Shown here: positions 1 to 5,697 of the stretch, piece by piece | Position numbering within the stretch: position 1 is the first letter of the stretch | Layout of the letters: each line of letters begins with the position of its first letter | Source: Bacilli bacterium | Lineage (GTDB): Bacteria > Bacillota_I > Bacilli_A > RF39 > UBA660 | Assembly: GCA_900758895.1 (NCBI GenBank) | Contig: CAAETG010000085.1 | Location: 1-5,891 of the forward strand | Length of the DNA: 5,891 bases | Direction: 5' to 3' | Made by a program: the position numbers and the translations under genes | Notes under the pieces: generated by a model | Told to the model about the DNA's origin: nothing | Database searches by the model: none | The model's input: only the letters and a program-made list of their open reading frames with translations

Positions 1-363
1 TATTATGCAGCTTATGATCGAGTATATGGCTCAACTCAACCAACCTTGCAATGTAGTAATACAAACGACATCTATACCACAAAAGTAGGATTAATCACAG
101 CGGATGAAGTCATGTATGCAGGAGGAACAACAAGTAGTAATAATAGTTACTACCTTTATACAGGACAGAATTATTGGACGATGTCTCCGTATCTCGCTGC
201 TTCATCGGGTTATGCTCGCGTGTTCGATGTGTGGTCGGATGGCTACCTCTACTACTACCGCGTGGATAACTCGTCTGGTGTGCGCCCAGTATTAAATCTC
301 TCTGCAGATGTTACCATTTCTTCTGGTGATGGTACAATGAATTCTCCTTACATTGTTTCTTAG
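1..363 (+). CDS. 3' part of a putative surface protein with a DGR-target-like C-terminal domain (5' end outside window)
   Basis: The frame is open from base 1 to the TAG at 361-363, giving 120 visible residues; the true start lies upstream. A TTG at 46 is an internal Leu codon without a ribosome site. The product is rich in Tyr, Ser, Thr, Asn and Gly. Recognisable pieces are TTKVGLITADEVMYAGG (residues about 26-42), YWTMSP (58-63), a Tyr/Ser-rich stretch (64-92), GVRPVLNL (93-100) and a tail SGDGTMNSPYIVS (108-120). The order W-T-x-S-P, variable stretch, GVRPVL, short tail with GDGT..NPY resembles C-terminal domains of Bacillota surface proteins, some annotated DUF6273-like, that have a formylglycine-enzyme/C-type-lectin-like fold; this is recalled, not searched. 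The fold is used by DGR target proteins. Base composition changes abruptly inside the gene (see 181-290). Function is unknown; binding of a ligand or host surface is inference. A terminator overlaps its stop codon, so it is separate from nusB. Confidence 0.8.
   Translation, partial: YYAAYDRVYGSTQPTLQCSNTNDIYTTKVGLITADEVMYAGGTTSSNNSYYLYTGQNYWTMSPYLAASSGYARVFDVWSDGYLYYYRVDNSSGVRPVLNLSADVTISSGDGTMNSPYIVS
181..290 (+). other. Adenine-depleted, GC-rich tract resembling a DGR variable region
   Basis: Hand count over these 110 bases gives A 14, T 35, G 31, C 30: 55% GC and 13% A. The 60 bases before it (121-180) are 35% GC and 40% A; the 70 bases after it (291-360) are 34% GC and 23% A. T stays normal, so the change is mainly loss of A on the coding strand. 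The codons are enriched in NNC forms, for example tac ctc tac tac tac cgc at 244-261, where an AAC-rich template would give random first and second positions. Adenine-specific mutagenic retrohoming in DGRs leaves this pattern, and variable regions lie at the 3' end of the target gene as here. No template repeat or reverse transcriptase is in the window, so the assignment is inference. The boundaries are approximate. Confidence 0.5.
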
Positions 364-390
364 CAAGACTTGTCTCTTGCTTTTTCTTTT
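362..390 (+). terminator. Intrinsic terminator after the surface-protein gene
   Basis: AGCAAGA (362-368) pairs perfectly with TCTTGCT (375-381), a 7-bp stem with a 6-base loop. It is followed by the T-rich run ttttcttttt-like sequence to 390. The stem begins inside the TAG stop codon. It should end the upstream transcript and isolate it from the nusB promoter, whose -35 starts three bases later. In DGR loci a hairpin downstream of the variable region can also assist retrohoming; whether this one does is not shown. Confidence 0.75.
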
Positions 391-392
391 CC

Positions 393-421
393 TTGAAAAC
401 TTGGTGAAAGTATACTATAAT
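393..421 (+). promoter_or_regulatory. Sigma-A promoter for the nusB operon
   Basis: TTGAAA (393-398) and a perfect TATAAT (416-421) are separated by 17 bp, a near-consensus housekeeping promoter. The expected start point is about 427-429, only some 11 bases before the nusB ATG, so the leader would be very short and begin within the Shine-Dalgarno region. It lies just after the upstream terminator and in front of a co-directional gene run, so it probably drives nusB-xseA and perhaps the whole run to 4666. Confidence 0.7.
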
Positions 422-425
422 TAAG

Positions 426-434
426 AAAGGTGAT
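426..434 (+). promoter_or_regulatory. Ribosome binding site that fixes the nusB start
   Basis: AAAGGTGAT matches the anti-Shine-Dalgarno-complementary AAGGAGGTGAT core with one gap and sits 4 bases before the ATG at 439. An in-frame GTG at 430 falls inside this site and would have no ribosome site of its own, so ATG 439 is preferred. Confidence 0.7.
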
Positions 435-438
435 TTAT

Positions 439-840
439 ATGGCAACACGTAGTCTATTACGAGAAAAAATAATGGTTATTCTTTATCAATATGATTTAAT
501 GAAAAGTAATGATCTTCCTTGTGATGTTGAAGAGATTATGAAAGATAATATGGAAGTTGAAAATGATTTTGTAAAAGATATGGTATATGGAGTGGTTACT
601 TATCAACCGGAATTAGACAAGCTTGCTAATAGTAAGATGAAAGACTGGGATATTAAGAGAATTGATAAAACAGGAGCTGCTATTCTTAGACTCGCTTTAT
701 ATGAGCTTAAGTATACCGATACGCCTTTTGAAGTTGTTATTAATGAAGCAGTAGAACTTGCTAAGAAATATAGTGATGATGCAGTTAGAAAGATGATTAA
801 TGCGGTACTTGATAAAGTAGTAAAGGAAGAAAATGTTTAA
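439..840 (+). CDS. nusB: Transcription antitermination factor NusB
   Basis: This is a 133-residue all-helical RNA-binding protein, about the family's usual length. NusB pairs with NusE (ribosomal protein S10), binds boxA RNA in rRNA leaders and supports antitermination; it acts in the cytoplasm with RNA polymerase. Evidence: the basic N-terminal helix (ATRSLLREKIMVILYQYD, residues 2-19), the family core around W70 with RIDKTGAAILRLALYEL (74-90), then PFEVVINEAVELAKKYS (96-112) and the closing INAVLDKV (120-127). The closing motif usually reads F-(V/I)-N-G-V-L-D; here Met-Ile-Asn-Ala replaces it, a mild deviation. ATG 439 is chosen over GTG 430 because of the ribosome site at 426-434. The stop overlaps the xseA start by 8 bases, implying translational coupling. 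In Bacillus, nusB is also followed by xseA, with folD between them; folD is absent here. Confidence 0.95.
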   Translation: MATRSLLREKIMVILYQYDLMKSNDLPCDVEEIMKDNMEVENDFVKDMVYGVVTYQPELDKLANSKMKDWDIKRIDKTGAAILRLALYELKYTDTPFEVVINEAVELAKKYSDDAVRKMINAVLDKVVKEENV

Positions 841-2176
841 TATGGATGATAAATATATTAGTATAGGAGAGTTAAATGCTTTTATTAAAAGTATGTTTGA
901 TGAAAATGTATTTTTAAGAAAAGTATATCTTCGAGGAGAAATATCTAATTTTAAAAATCATACCAGAGGGCATCTTTATTTTACTTTAAAAGACGATACT
1001 TCTAGAATTAGTGCAGTGATGTTTTATTCGAGTGCAATTACACTTAATTTTAAACCGGAAGATGGTATGAATGTCTTAGTAGAAGGAAGAATTTCTTGTT
1101 ATCCAACAGCTGGTACTTATCAAATTTATGTAGATAAAATGGAAGTGGATGGACTTGGAGCTTTATATATTGAATTTGAAAAATTAAAAGAAAAGCTTTC
1201 TAAAGAAGGTTTGTTTCGAGAAGCTCATAAAAAAGCAATTCCAAAAATACCTAAAAGAGTTGGTATTATTACAGCACCAACGGGAGCAGCGATTAAAGAT
1301 ATTCTATCGACGATTAAAAGAAGATTTCCAACGGTAGAAACTATTTTGTTTCCCGCACTTGTTCAAGGACGTGATGCAGCACCGGATATTGTAAGACAAA
1401 TTAAAGAAGCAGATAGTGGAAAATATGATTTAGATGTCTTAATTGTTGGACGTGGTGGTGGATCCATTGAAGACTTATGGGCTTTTAATGAAGAGATGGT
1501 TGCTCGTGCTATATATGAAGCAAGAACTCCTATTATTAGTGCAGTTGGTCATGAGGTTGATTTTACCATTGCTGATTTTGTTGCTGATCTTCGGGCTCCC
1601 ACTCCAACGGGAGCAGCCGAAATGGCAGTACCAACAGTAAGTGAAATCGATCATATGATTCATTCTTTAGAAATACGCATGAATGAATTTATCACAAATT
1701 ATTTAAAAACATATGAGTTACGATTAGATCATATCAAGAATTCTTATATTCTTAAAAATCCATTATCTTTGTATGAAATCAAAGAACAAAAATTAGATAA
1801 TATGATTGATCGCTTGCAAAATTATGTTACTAAAAAATTAGATAATTATGAATTACAGTTAAATCATGTTAAAAGTTCTTTTGTATTAAAAGATCCTATG
1901 CGGTTATTTGAAGCACAAAAAGAAAAACTTTTATTTAATGAAAAGTCATTATATCATAGTATTAAAAATATTATTTTAACAAGTGATCACAATTATAAGA
2001 TGATTGTGAATACTCTTAAATTAGTTAATCCTTTGGGAATATTAGAAAAAGGTTATTCTTTGGTAACAAAAGATGAAAGAGCACTCAAATCAAGTAAAGA
2101 TTTACAAGTAAATGATCATATTCATGTTCGTTTACATGAGGGTAGTGTGGAAGCAACTGTTTCGAAAATTAATTAG
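833..2176 (+). CDS. xseA: Exodeoxyribonuclease VII large subunit
   Basis: The 447-residue product is the catalytic large subunit of exonuclease VII, which with several XseB subunits degrades single-stranded DNA to oligonucleotides in both directions. Residues about 6-105 form the N-terminal OB-fold (ISIGELNAFIKSMF, VYLRGEISNFKNHTRGHLYF). The catalytic domain follows with PKRVGIITAPTGAAIKDI (140-157), GRGGGSIEDLWAFNEE (206-221), SAVGHEVDFTIADFVADLRA (236-255) and TPTGAAE (257-263). Residues about 265-395 are the long helical XseB-binding arm, including a duplicated unit. The C-terminus carries PLGILEKGYSL (400-410), matching the family's P-L-x-V-L-x-R-G-Y-A-L with Lys for Arg. All main family motifs are present, so it should be active. 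Start ATG 833 has AAGGA (823-827) 5 bases upstream; ATG 842 is in frame but further from any ribosome site. It overlaps nusB by 8 bases. Confidence 0.96.
   Translation: MFNMDDKYISIGELNAFIKSMFDENVFLRKVYLRGEISNFKNHTRGHLYFTLKDDTSRISAVMFYSSAITLNFKPEDGMNVLVEGRISCYPTAGTYQIYVDKMEVDGLGALYIEFEKLKEKLSKEGLFREAHKKAIPKIPKRVGIITAPTGAAIKDILSTIKRRFPTVETILFPALVQGRDAAPDIVRQIKEADSGKYDLDVLIVGRGGGSIEDLWAFNEEMVARAIYEARTPIISAVGHEVDFTIADFVADLRAPTPTGAAEMAVPTVSEIDHMIHSLEIRMNEFITNYLKTYELRLDHIKNSYILKNPLSLYEIKEQKLDNMIDRLQNYVTKKLDNYELQLNHVKSSFVLKDPMRLFEAQKEKLLFNEKSLYHSIKNIILTSDHNYKMIVNTLKLVNPLGILEKGYSLVTKDERALKSSKDLQVNDHIHVRLHEGSVEATVSKIN
1712..1981 (+). repeat. Two tandem 45-residue units in the XseA helical arm
   Basis: Residues 294-338 and 339-383 of XseA are adjacent units. 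Their first 28 residues align without gaps: YELRLDHIKNSYILKNPLSL versus YELQLNHVKSSFVLKDPMRL, each followed by an E-rich segment ending in KL. By eye 14 of 28 positions are identical and most others conservative. A third, weaker copy follows as LVNPLGILEKGYSL (397-410). Similar helical repeats with an L-x-x-P-L core occur in XseA proteins, where the arm binds XseB, so this may be an ordinary family feature. Confidence 0.65.
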
Positions 2177-2296
2177 GAGTATTTTCTATTCAAGAAAGGA
2201 AAAATATTTTTTTCAATTTCAATTAATTGAATTGCGTATTAAAAAATTGATACCAACAAATTGTTTTTTTAATGATAGATGATAAGGAGGAAAATT
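2177..2296. other. AT-rich xseA-xseB gap with imperfect inverted repeats
   Basis: This 120-base gap has no convincing gene. It contains the perfect 12-bp palindrome TCAATTAATTGA (2219-2230), which extends as a bulged hairpin CAAT...ATTG over 2214-2234. It also holds a 9-bp A/T inverted repeat, ATTAAAAAA (2238-2246) with TTTTTTAAT (2265-2273), just before the xseB ribosome site. Neither looks like a canonical terminator: the first has no T run after it and the second is A/T only. I found no strong promoter; the best pair (TTGAAT at 2227, GATACC at 2249) matches poorly at the -10. The gap could be an AT-rich mRNA structure affecting xseB translation, which is inference. Confidence 0.4.
2284..2290 (+). 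promoter_or_regulatory. Strong ribosome binding site for xseB
   Basis: A perfect AAGGAGG lies 6 bases before the ATG at 2297. It falls inside the longer in-frame reading that would begin at ATG 2279, so it decides in favour of the shorter start. Confidence 0.85.
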
Positions 2297-2512
2297 ATGG
2301 AAAAATCATTTGAAGATGCACTAAAAGAATTAGAGGTTATTGTTAAAGAGCTAGAAGCTGGAAATGTTGAGTTAGATTCAGCAATCGATAAGTATACAGA
2401 AGCAATGAAACTTGCTAAATATTGTAGTGAAAAACTTAATAGTGCAACGGAAAAAGTAAACAAGATTTTAACAGAAAATAAAGAATTAGTTGATTTTAAA
2501 GTGGAGGAATAA
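2297..2512 (+). CDS. xseB: Exodeoxyribonuclease VII small subunit
   Basis: The product has 71 residues, within the normal range for XseB (about 60-85). XseB is a helical-hairpin protein that coats the long arm of XseA and is needed for stable exonuclease VII activity in the cytoplasm. Family signatures are SFEDALKELEVIVKELEAGN (residues 4-23), the turn NVELDSAIDKYTEAMKL (23-39) and the second helix CSEKLNSATEKVNKI (43-57). The AAGGAGG site at 2284-2290 fixes ATG 2297; starting at ATG 2279 would add six residues (MIRRKI) not typical of the family. Unlike the usual tightly coupled xseA-xseB pair, a 120-base gap separates it from xseA. It is spaced only 3 bases from proS, so these two are probably co-translated. 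Confidence 0.94.
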   Translation: MEKSFEDALKELEVIVKELEAGNVELDSAIDKYTEAMKLAKYCSEKLNSATEKVNKILTENKELVDFKVEE

Positions 2513-2515
2513 AGT

Positions 2516-3937
2516 ATGAGTGAGGTTAAAGATATCACGAGTCGGGATGTAGATTTTGCAAAGTGGTATACGGATGTTGTTAAAAAAGCAGGATTAGTAG
2601 ATTATTCGAGTGTTAAAGGTAGTATGATTATTTGTCCTTATGGTTATGCAATTTGGGAAGAGATGCAAAAGATACTAGATGCTAAATTTAAAGAGACGGG
2701 ACATGAAAATGTACAAATGCCAATGTTTATTCCAGAAAGTTTATTAAATATTGAAAAAAAGCATGTAGAAGGTTTTGCTCCAGAAGTAGCATGGGTTACA
2801 TATGGTGGAAAAGAAAAATTAGATGAGCGTTTGTGTGTTAGACCAACAAGTGAAGTACTATTTTGTGATTATTATAAAAAGATTATTAAATCTTATCGGG
2901 ATTTACCAAAACTTTATAATCAATGGTGTACGATTGTAAGATGGGAAAAGACAACGAGACCTTTTTTACGTAGTAGAGAGATTCTTTGGCAAGAAGGACA
3001 TACGATGCATCGGACGGAAGAGGAAGCAATTTCAGAAACACTTAGAATGTTACATATTTATGAAGATTTTCAAAGAAATGTTTTAGCCATTCCTGTATTA
3101 GTAGGAAAGAAAACAGAAAAAGAAAAATTTGCTGGGGCAGTTGCTTCTTACTCTTTGGAAGCGATGATGTATGATGGAGTTGCCCTTCAAAATGGAACCA
3201 GTCATTATTTTGGTCAGGGATTTGCAAAGGCGTTTGGTATTCAATATTTGGATCAAGATAATCAGCTTAAAACACCTTATCAAACCAGTTGGGGTGTTAC
3301 GACGAGAATGATTGGGGCTTTAATTATGGTTCATGGTGATGATCGAGGCCTTGTTTTACCACCTCATATTGCACCAACAAAAGTGATGATTATTCCAATT
3401 GGTGATGATGAAAGAGTAAAAGAGGCAACAGCGAAGATTTCTTCCGAGTTAAAAGAGGCCGGAATTACTTATCAAATGGATGAGAGTAATAAAACACCGG
3501 GATTCAAGTTTGCAGAAGCTGAAGTAAAAGGATATCCAATTCGAATCGAAATTGGCAAACGAGATCTAGAGAATAATGAAGTTACATTAGTCAGAAGAGA
3601 TACATTAGAAAAAATAAAGTGTTCTTTAGAAGATGCAGTTAAAGAAATTCCAACTTTACTTGAAAATATACAAAACGATATGTATGAAAAAGCTTTAAAA
3701 AGACGAGATAGCATGATCTATGAAACAAATAACTGGGAAGAGTTTTGTGATATTGCCAAAAATAAACCAGGATTTATTAAAGCTAATTGGTGTGGAGATG
3801 AAGCTTGTGAAAATCATATTAAAGATGAATTTAGTATGAAAAGTCGTTGTTTAATTGATTATGAAGAAATCCACACACCTTGTGTTGTATGTGGAAAAAA
3901 AGCTAAATATCGTTTATATTTTGGTAAACAATATTAA
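2516..3937 (+). CDS. proS: Prolyl-tRNA synthetase, archaeal/eukaryotic type
   Basis: This 473-residue class II synthetase attaches proline to tRNA-Pro using ATP. It is the short archaeal/eukaryotic-like form: there is no bacterial-type editing insertion between motifs 2 and 3, and a C-terminal zinc-binding domain is present. Motif 1 lies around VQMPMFIPES (66-75), the proline-binding loop around RPTSE (109-113), motif 2 at 142-165 (RWEKTTRPFLRSRE, then WQEGHTMH) and motif 3 around 260-285 (GVTTRMIGALIMVHGDDRGL). The anticodon-binding domain spans about 286-385. Cys426, Cys431, Cys456 and Cys459 (CX4C ... CX2C) form the expected zinc site, and the chain ends in the characteristic terminal Tyr (FGKQY). 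The start at ATG 2516 has GGAGG (2503-2507) 8 bases upstream, within the end of xseB. A bacterial gene of this type fits Mollicutes, some clostridia and Thermus; without the editing domain, Ala-tRNA-Pro clearance would need a separate deacylase. Confidence 0.96.
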   Translation: MSEVKDITSRDVDFAKWYTDVVKKAGLVDYSSVKGSMIICPYGYAIWEEMQKILDAKFKETGHENVQMPMFIPESLLNIEKKHVEGFAPEVAWVTYGGKEKLDERLCVRPTSEVLFCDYYKKIIKSYRDLPKLYNQWCTIVRWEKTTRPFLRSREILWQEGHTMHRTEEEAISETLRMLHIYEDFQRNVLAIPVLVGKKTEKEKFAGAVASYSLEAMMYDGVALQNGTSHYFGQGFAKAFGIQYLDQDNQLKTPYQTSWGVTTRMIGALIMVHGDDRGLVLPPHIAPTKVMIIPIGDDERVKEATAKISSELKEAGITYQMDESNKTPGFKFAEAEVKGYPIRIEIGKRDLENNEVTLVRRDTLEKIKCSLEDAVKEIPTLLENIQNDMYEKALKRRDSMIYETNNWEEFCDIAKNKPGFIKANWCGDEACENHIKDEFSMKSRCLIDYEEIHTPCVVCGKKAKYRLYFGKQY

Positions 3938-3946
3938 TGGAGGTTT

Positions 3947-4666
3947 ATGAATATATTTTTAGAAAAAATAGAAGAGCTTAAAAAGAAACTAGCAAGTGTT
4001 CAAATTTTAGAACAACAAAGAACAGAAAAACTAGAACTACTACAAAATATGATGCAAAATAATCAATTATTAAGCCAAAAATTGGAACATGATTTAGAAA
4101 TTTATCAAGATCAAAAAGATATTTTAAATCGTTATGAAGAGCGGATGAGTCCTTTTAGAAAGAGATTATTTTTCCAAATTTTAACTTCTCTTGTTATTTT
4201 TCTATTAGGAGTGGTTGCTAGTGGCTTTGCTTTTACTTATACTGGTAGTGCTTTGATAGGTGAAGTTTTTCCCGTGTTATTAGGATTTCTTACGGCAATT
4301 CAGTTTGGCTTTGCTATTAAAGAATATTTTCGAGAAACAAAACCAATTGTTGATGTTATGAAATATCGCACAATGGAAGATATTAACATGGAAGAGGAAA
4401 GAGCGAATCATAAAATGAAAGAACTTTCCCATTATAATCAAAGATTGGAAGAAACACTCAAGAAAACAGAGGAAAGAAAAAAGGAAATTGAGCAGATTGA
4501 ACTTGAAATATTAAGAATGATAGGAAAATTGGATGATGCTTATCAAAAAGCAATCACTTATTATCAAGAAAAAAATCCAGAGTTAGAGAGTCAATTAGAA
4601 ACCTTATACCAAAAGGATTTTCAAAAAAAAGTAAAAGAAGTTCTTTTATTAAAACTTACCAAATAA
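3947..4666 (+). CDS. Uncharacterised coiled-coil protein with a central transmembrane hairpin
   Basis: I do not recognise this 239-residue protein. Residues 2-65 are a highly charged Leu/Glu/Gln/Lys coiled coil. RKR (71-73) precedes two hydrophobic segments at about 75-97 (FFQILTSLVIFLLGVVASGF) and 103-124 (LIGEVFPVLLGFLTAIQFGF), joined by a very short loop. A second long coiled coil, about 145-205, and a Glu/Lys-rich tail follow. By the positive-inside rule both arms should face the cytoplasm, with only a tight turn outside. No enzymatic motif, Walker box or signal peptide is visible. It starts 9 bases after proS; TGGAGG (3938-3943) lies only 3 bases before ATG 3947, close spacing, but no other in-frame start is available. 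Co-transcription with proS is likely. A role as membrane-anchored scaffold or stress or sporulation factor is possible, but the sequence does not show it. Confidence 0.85.
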   Translation: MNIFLEKIEELKKKLASVQILEQQRTEKLELLQNMMQNNQLLSQKLEHDLEIYQDQKDILNRYEERMSPFRKRLFFQILTSLVIFLLGVVASGFAFTYTGSALIGEVFPVLLGFLTAIQFGFAIKEYFRETKPIVDVMKYRTMEDINMEEERANHKMKELSHYNQRLEETLKKTEERKKEIEQIELEILRMIGKLDDAYQKAITYYQEKNPELESQLETLYQKDFQKKVKEVLLLKLTK

Positions 4667-4684
4667 TGGCAGTAGCCAATTATT
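4662..4684 (+). other. Hairpin over the stop of the coiled-coil gene
   Basis: AATAATGGC (4662-4670) pairs with GCC (4675-4677) and ATTATT (4679-4684), a 9-bp stem with one bulged A (4678) and an AGTA loop. It spans the TAA stop at 4664-4666. No T run follows, so it is not a canonical intrinsic terminator. It may be a weak terminator, an RNA processing or stabilising element, or an operator in front of spoIVB. Confidence 0.4.
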
Positions 4685-4710
4685 GTAAGCGTTTAAAACT
4701 ATAAATATTC

Positions 4711-4717
4711 CATACTA
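4711..4717 (+). promoter_or_regulatory. Sigma-G/sigma-E-like -10 element upstream of spoIVB
   Basis: CATACTA is an exact match to the forespore sigma-G -10 consensus (CATAMTA) and close to that of sigma-E. In Bacillus subtilis spoIVB is transcribed by sigma-G (and sigma-F). I cannot find a convincing -35 at 17-18 bp; that position reads AGCGTT. The element is also very close to the gene: the expected start near 4723-4724 leaves about 8 bases of leader. The match is therefore suggestive only. Confidence 0.4.
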
Positions 4718-4731
4718 TTAATGGTGATAGT

Positions 4732-5697
4732 ATGAAAAAATTTATAGTTTTTTTATGTATTCTCATGATGTCGCCTTTATCGGTTCTTGCTTATTCTTCT
4801 GAAGTTATTTTAGGGGGAGAGACAATTGGTATTGATATTGAAAGTGATGGTGTCATGGTAATTGGTTTTTATAAAATCGATGGGAAATATCATAAGTCTG
4901 ATTTACTAGAAGGTGATGTTATTACGAAAATAGAAGATACTCCAATTGCTTCTATTGAAGATTTAACAAAAGCGCTAGAAAATTATGTGGATCAAGATAA
5001 AATAGAGGTTACTTATTTAAGAGGAGAAAAAGAAAAAACAACTAGTATTTCCTTATTTTTAGAAAATGGTGTTTATAAAACAGGGTTATATGTAAAAGAT
5101 GGAATTACGGGAATTGGAACTCTTACATTTATTGATCCGGCAACCAATACATATGGAGCTTTAGGTCATGAAGTTATTGAAAGTAATACTTCTAAAATAG
5201 TGGAAGTAAAAACAGGAACGATTTTTAGAAATTCAATTACTAGTATTGATGCTAGTAGTAATGGTAATCCAGGAAGTAAAAATGCGAAGTTCTATTATGG
5301 AACAACTTATGGTGATATTGATAAGAATACAAAATTTGGAATTTATGGAACGTATACGGACGAGTATGATGAAGATAAATTAATCGAAGTTGCGAGTCCT
5401 TCAGAAGTAAAAGTTGGAAGTGCAACAATTTATACGGTTTTAGAAGATGAAACAGTTGAATCTTTTGAAATCGAGATTACAAAAATTAACGAAAATAGTG
5501 AAATTAAAAATATTTCCTTTGAAATCACCGATCAAGCACTTTTAGAGGAAACTGGTGGTGTTGTTCAGGGAATGAGTGGTTCTCCGATTGTTCAAAATGG
5601 AAAACTAATTGGCGCTGTTACGCATGTTGTTACTGATAATGTAACAACAGGATATGGGTTATTTATTACTACCATGTTAGAAGAAAGCGAAAAATAA
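4732..5697 (+). CDS. spoIVB: SpoIVB, forespore signalling serine protease (peptidase S55)
   Basis: This 321-residue protein should be secreted by the forespore into the intermembrane space, where SpoIVB cleaves SpoIVFA and so activates SpoIVFB to process pro-sigma-K. The N-terminus is a signal sequence or anchor (MKKFIVFLCILMMSPLSVLA). A PDZ domain spans about 28-108 (GGETIGIDIESDGVMVIGFY ... LLEGDVI). The S55 domain fills the rest, with GALGHE around His146, ITDQALL around Asp267 and GGVVQGMSGSPIVQNGKLIG around Ser282. The 15-residue Asp-Ser spacing equals that recalled for B. subtilis (D363, S378), so the His-Asp-Ser triad looks intact. It is about 100 residues shorter than the 426-residue B. 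subtilis protein, shortened mainly in the N-terminal region and at several loops. The start ATG 4732 has GGTGAT (4723-4728) just upstream. A terminator is embedded in its 3' end. In Bacillus and Clostridium spo0A follows directly. Confidence 0.94.
   Translation: MKKFIVFLCILMMSPLSVLAYSSEVILGGETIGIDIESDGVMVIGFYKIDGKYHKSDLLEGDVITKIEDTPIASIEDLTKALENYVDQDKIEVTYLRGEKEKTTSISLFLENGVYKTGLYVKDGITGIGTLTFIDPATNTYGALGHEVIESNTSKIVEVKTGTIFRNSITSIDASSNGNPGSKNAKFYYGTTYGDIDKNTKFGIYGTYTDEYDEDKLIEVASPSEVKVGSATIYTVLEDETVESFEIEITKINENSEIKNISFEITDQALLEETGGVVQGMSGSPIVQNGKLIGAVTHVVTDNVTTGYGLFITTMLEESEK

Noticed and set aside
181..290. Horizontal acquisition of a GC-rich segment as the sole explanation
   Set aside because: A transferred GC-rich segment would lower A and T together; here T is unchanged and only A falls. 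Transfer or gene conversion between paralogues is still possible as an added process.
46..363. Separate 105-residue gene starting at TTG 46
   Set aside because: The frame is open from base 1, there is no ribosome site before 46, and the protein reads continuously across it, so it is the 3' part of a larger gene.
2214..2234. Palindrome around TCAATTAATTGA as a terminator of xseA
   Set aside because: The stem is almost all A/T and is followed by CGTATT rather than a T run.
2269..2538. Minus-strand reading frame opposite xseB, and similar antisense frames in proS (3042-3283, 3472-3714) and xseA (1475-1663)
   Set aside because: They lie opposite well-conserved genes, lack ribosome sites and encode low-complexity Ser/Phe/Leu-rich peptides.
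3947..4666. Remnant of RecN, which occupies a similar position in Bacillus
   Set aside because: There is no Walker A or B motif, and the two hydrophobic segments have no counterpart in RecN; only coiled-coil character is shared.
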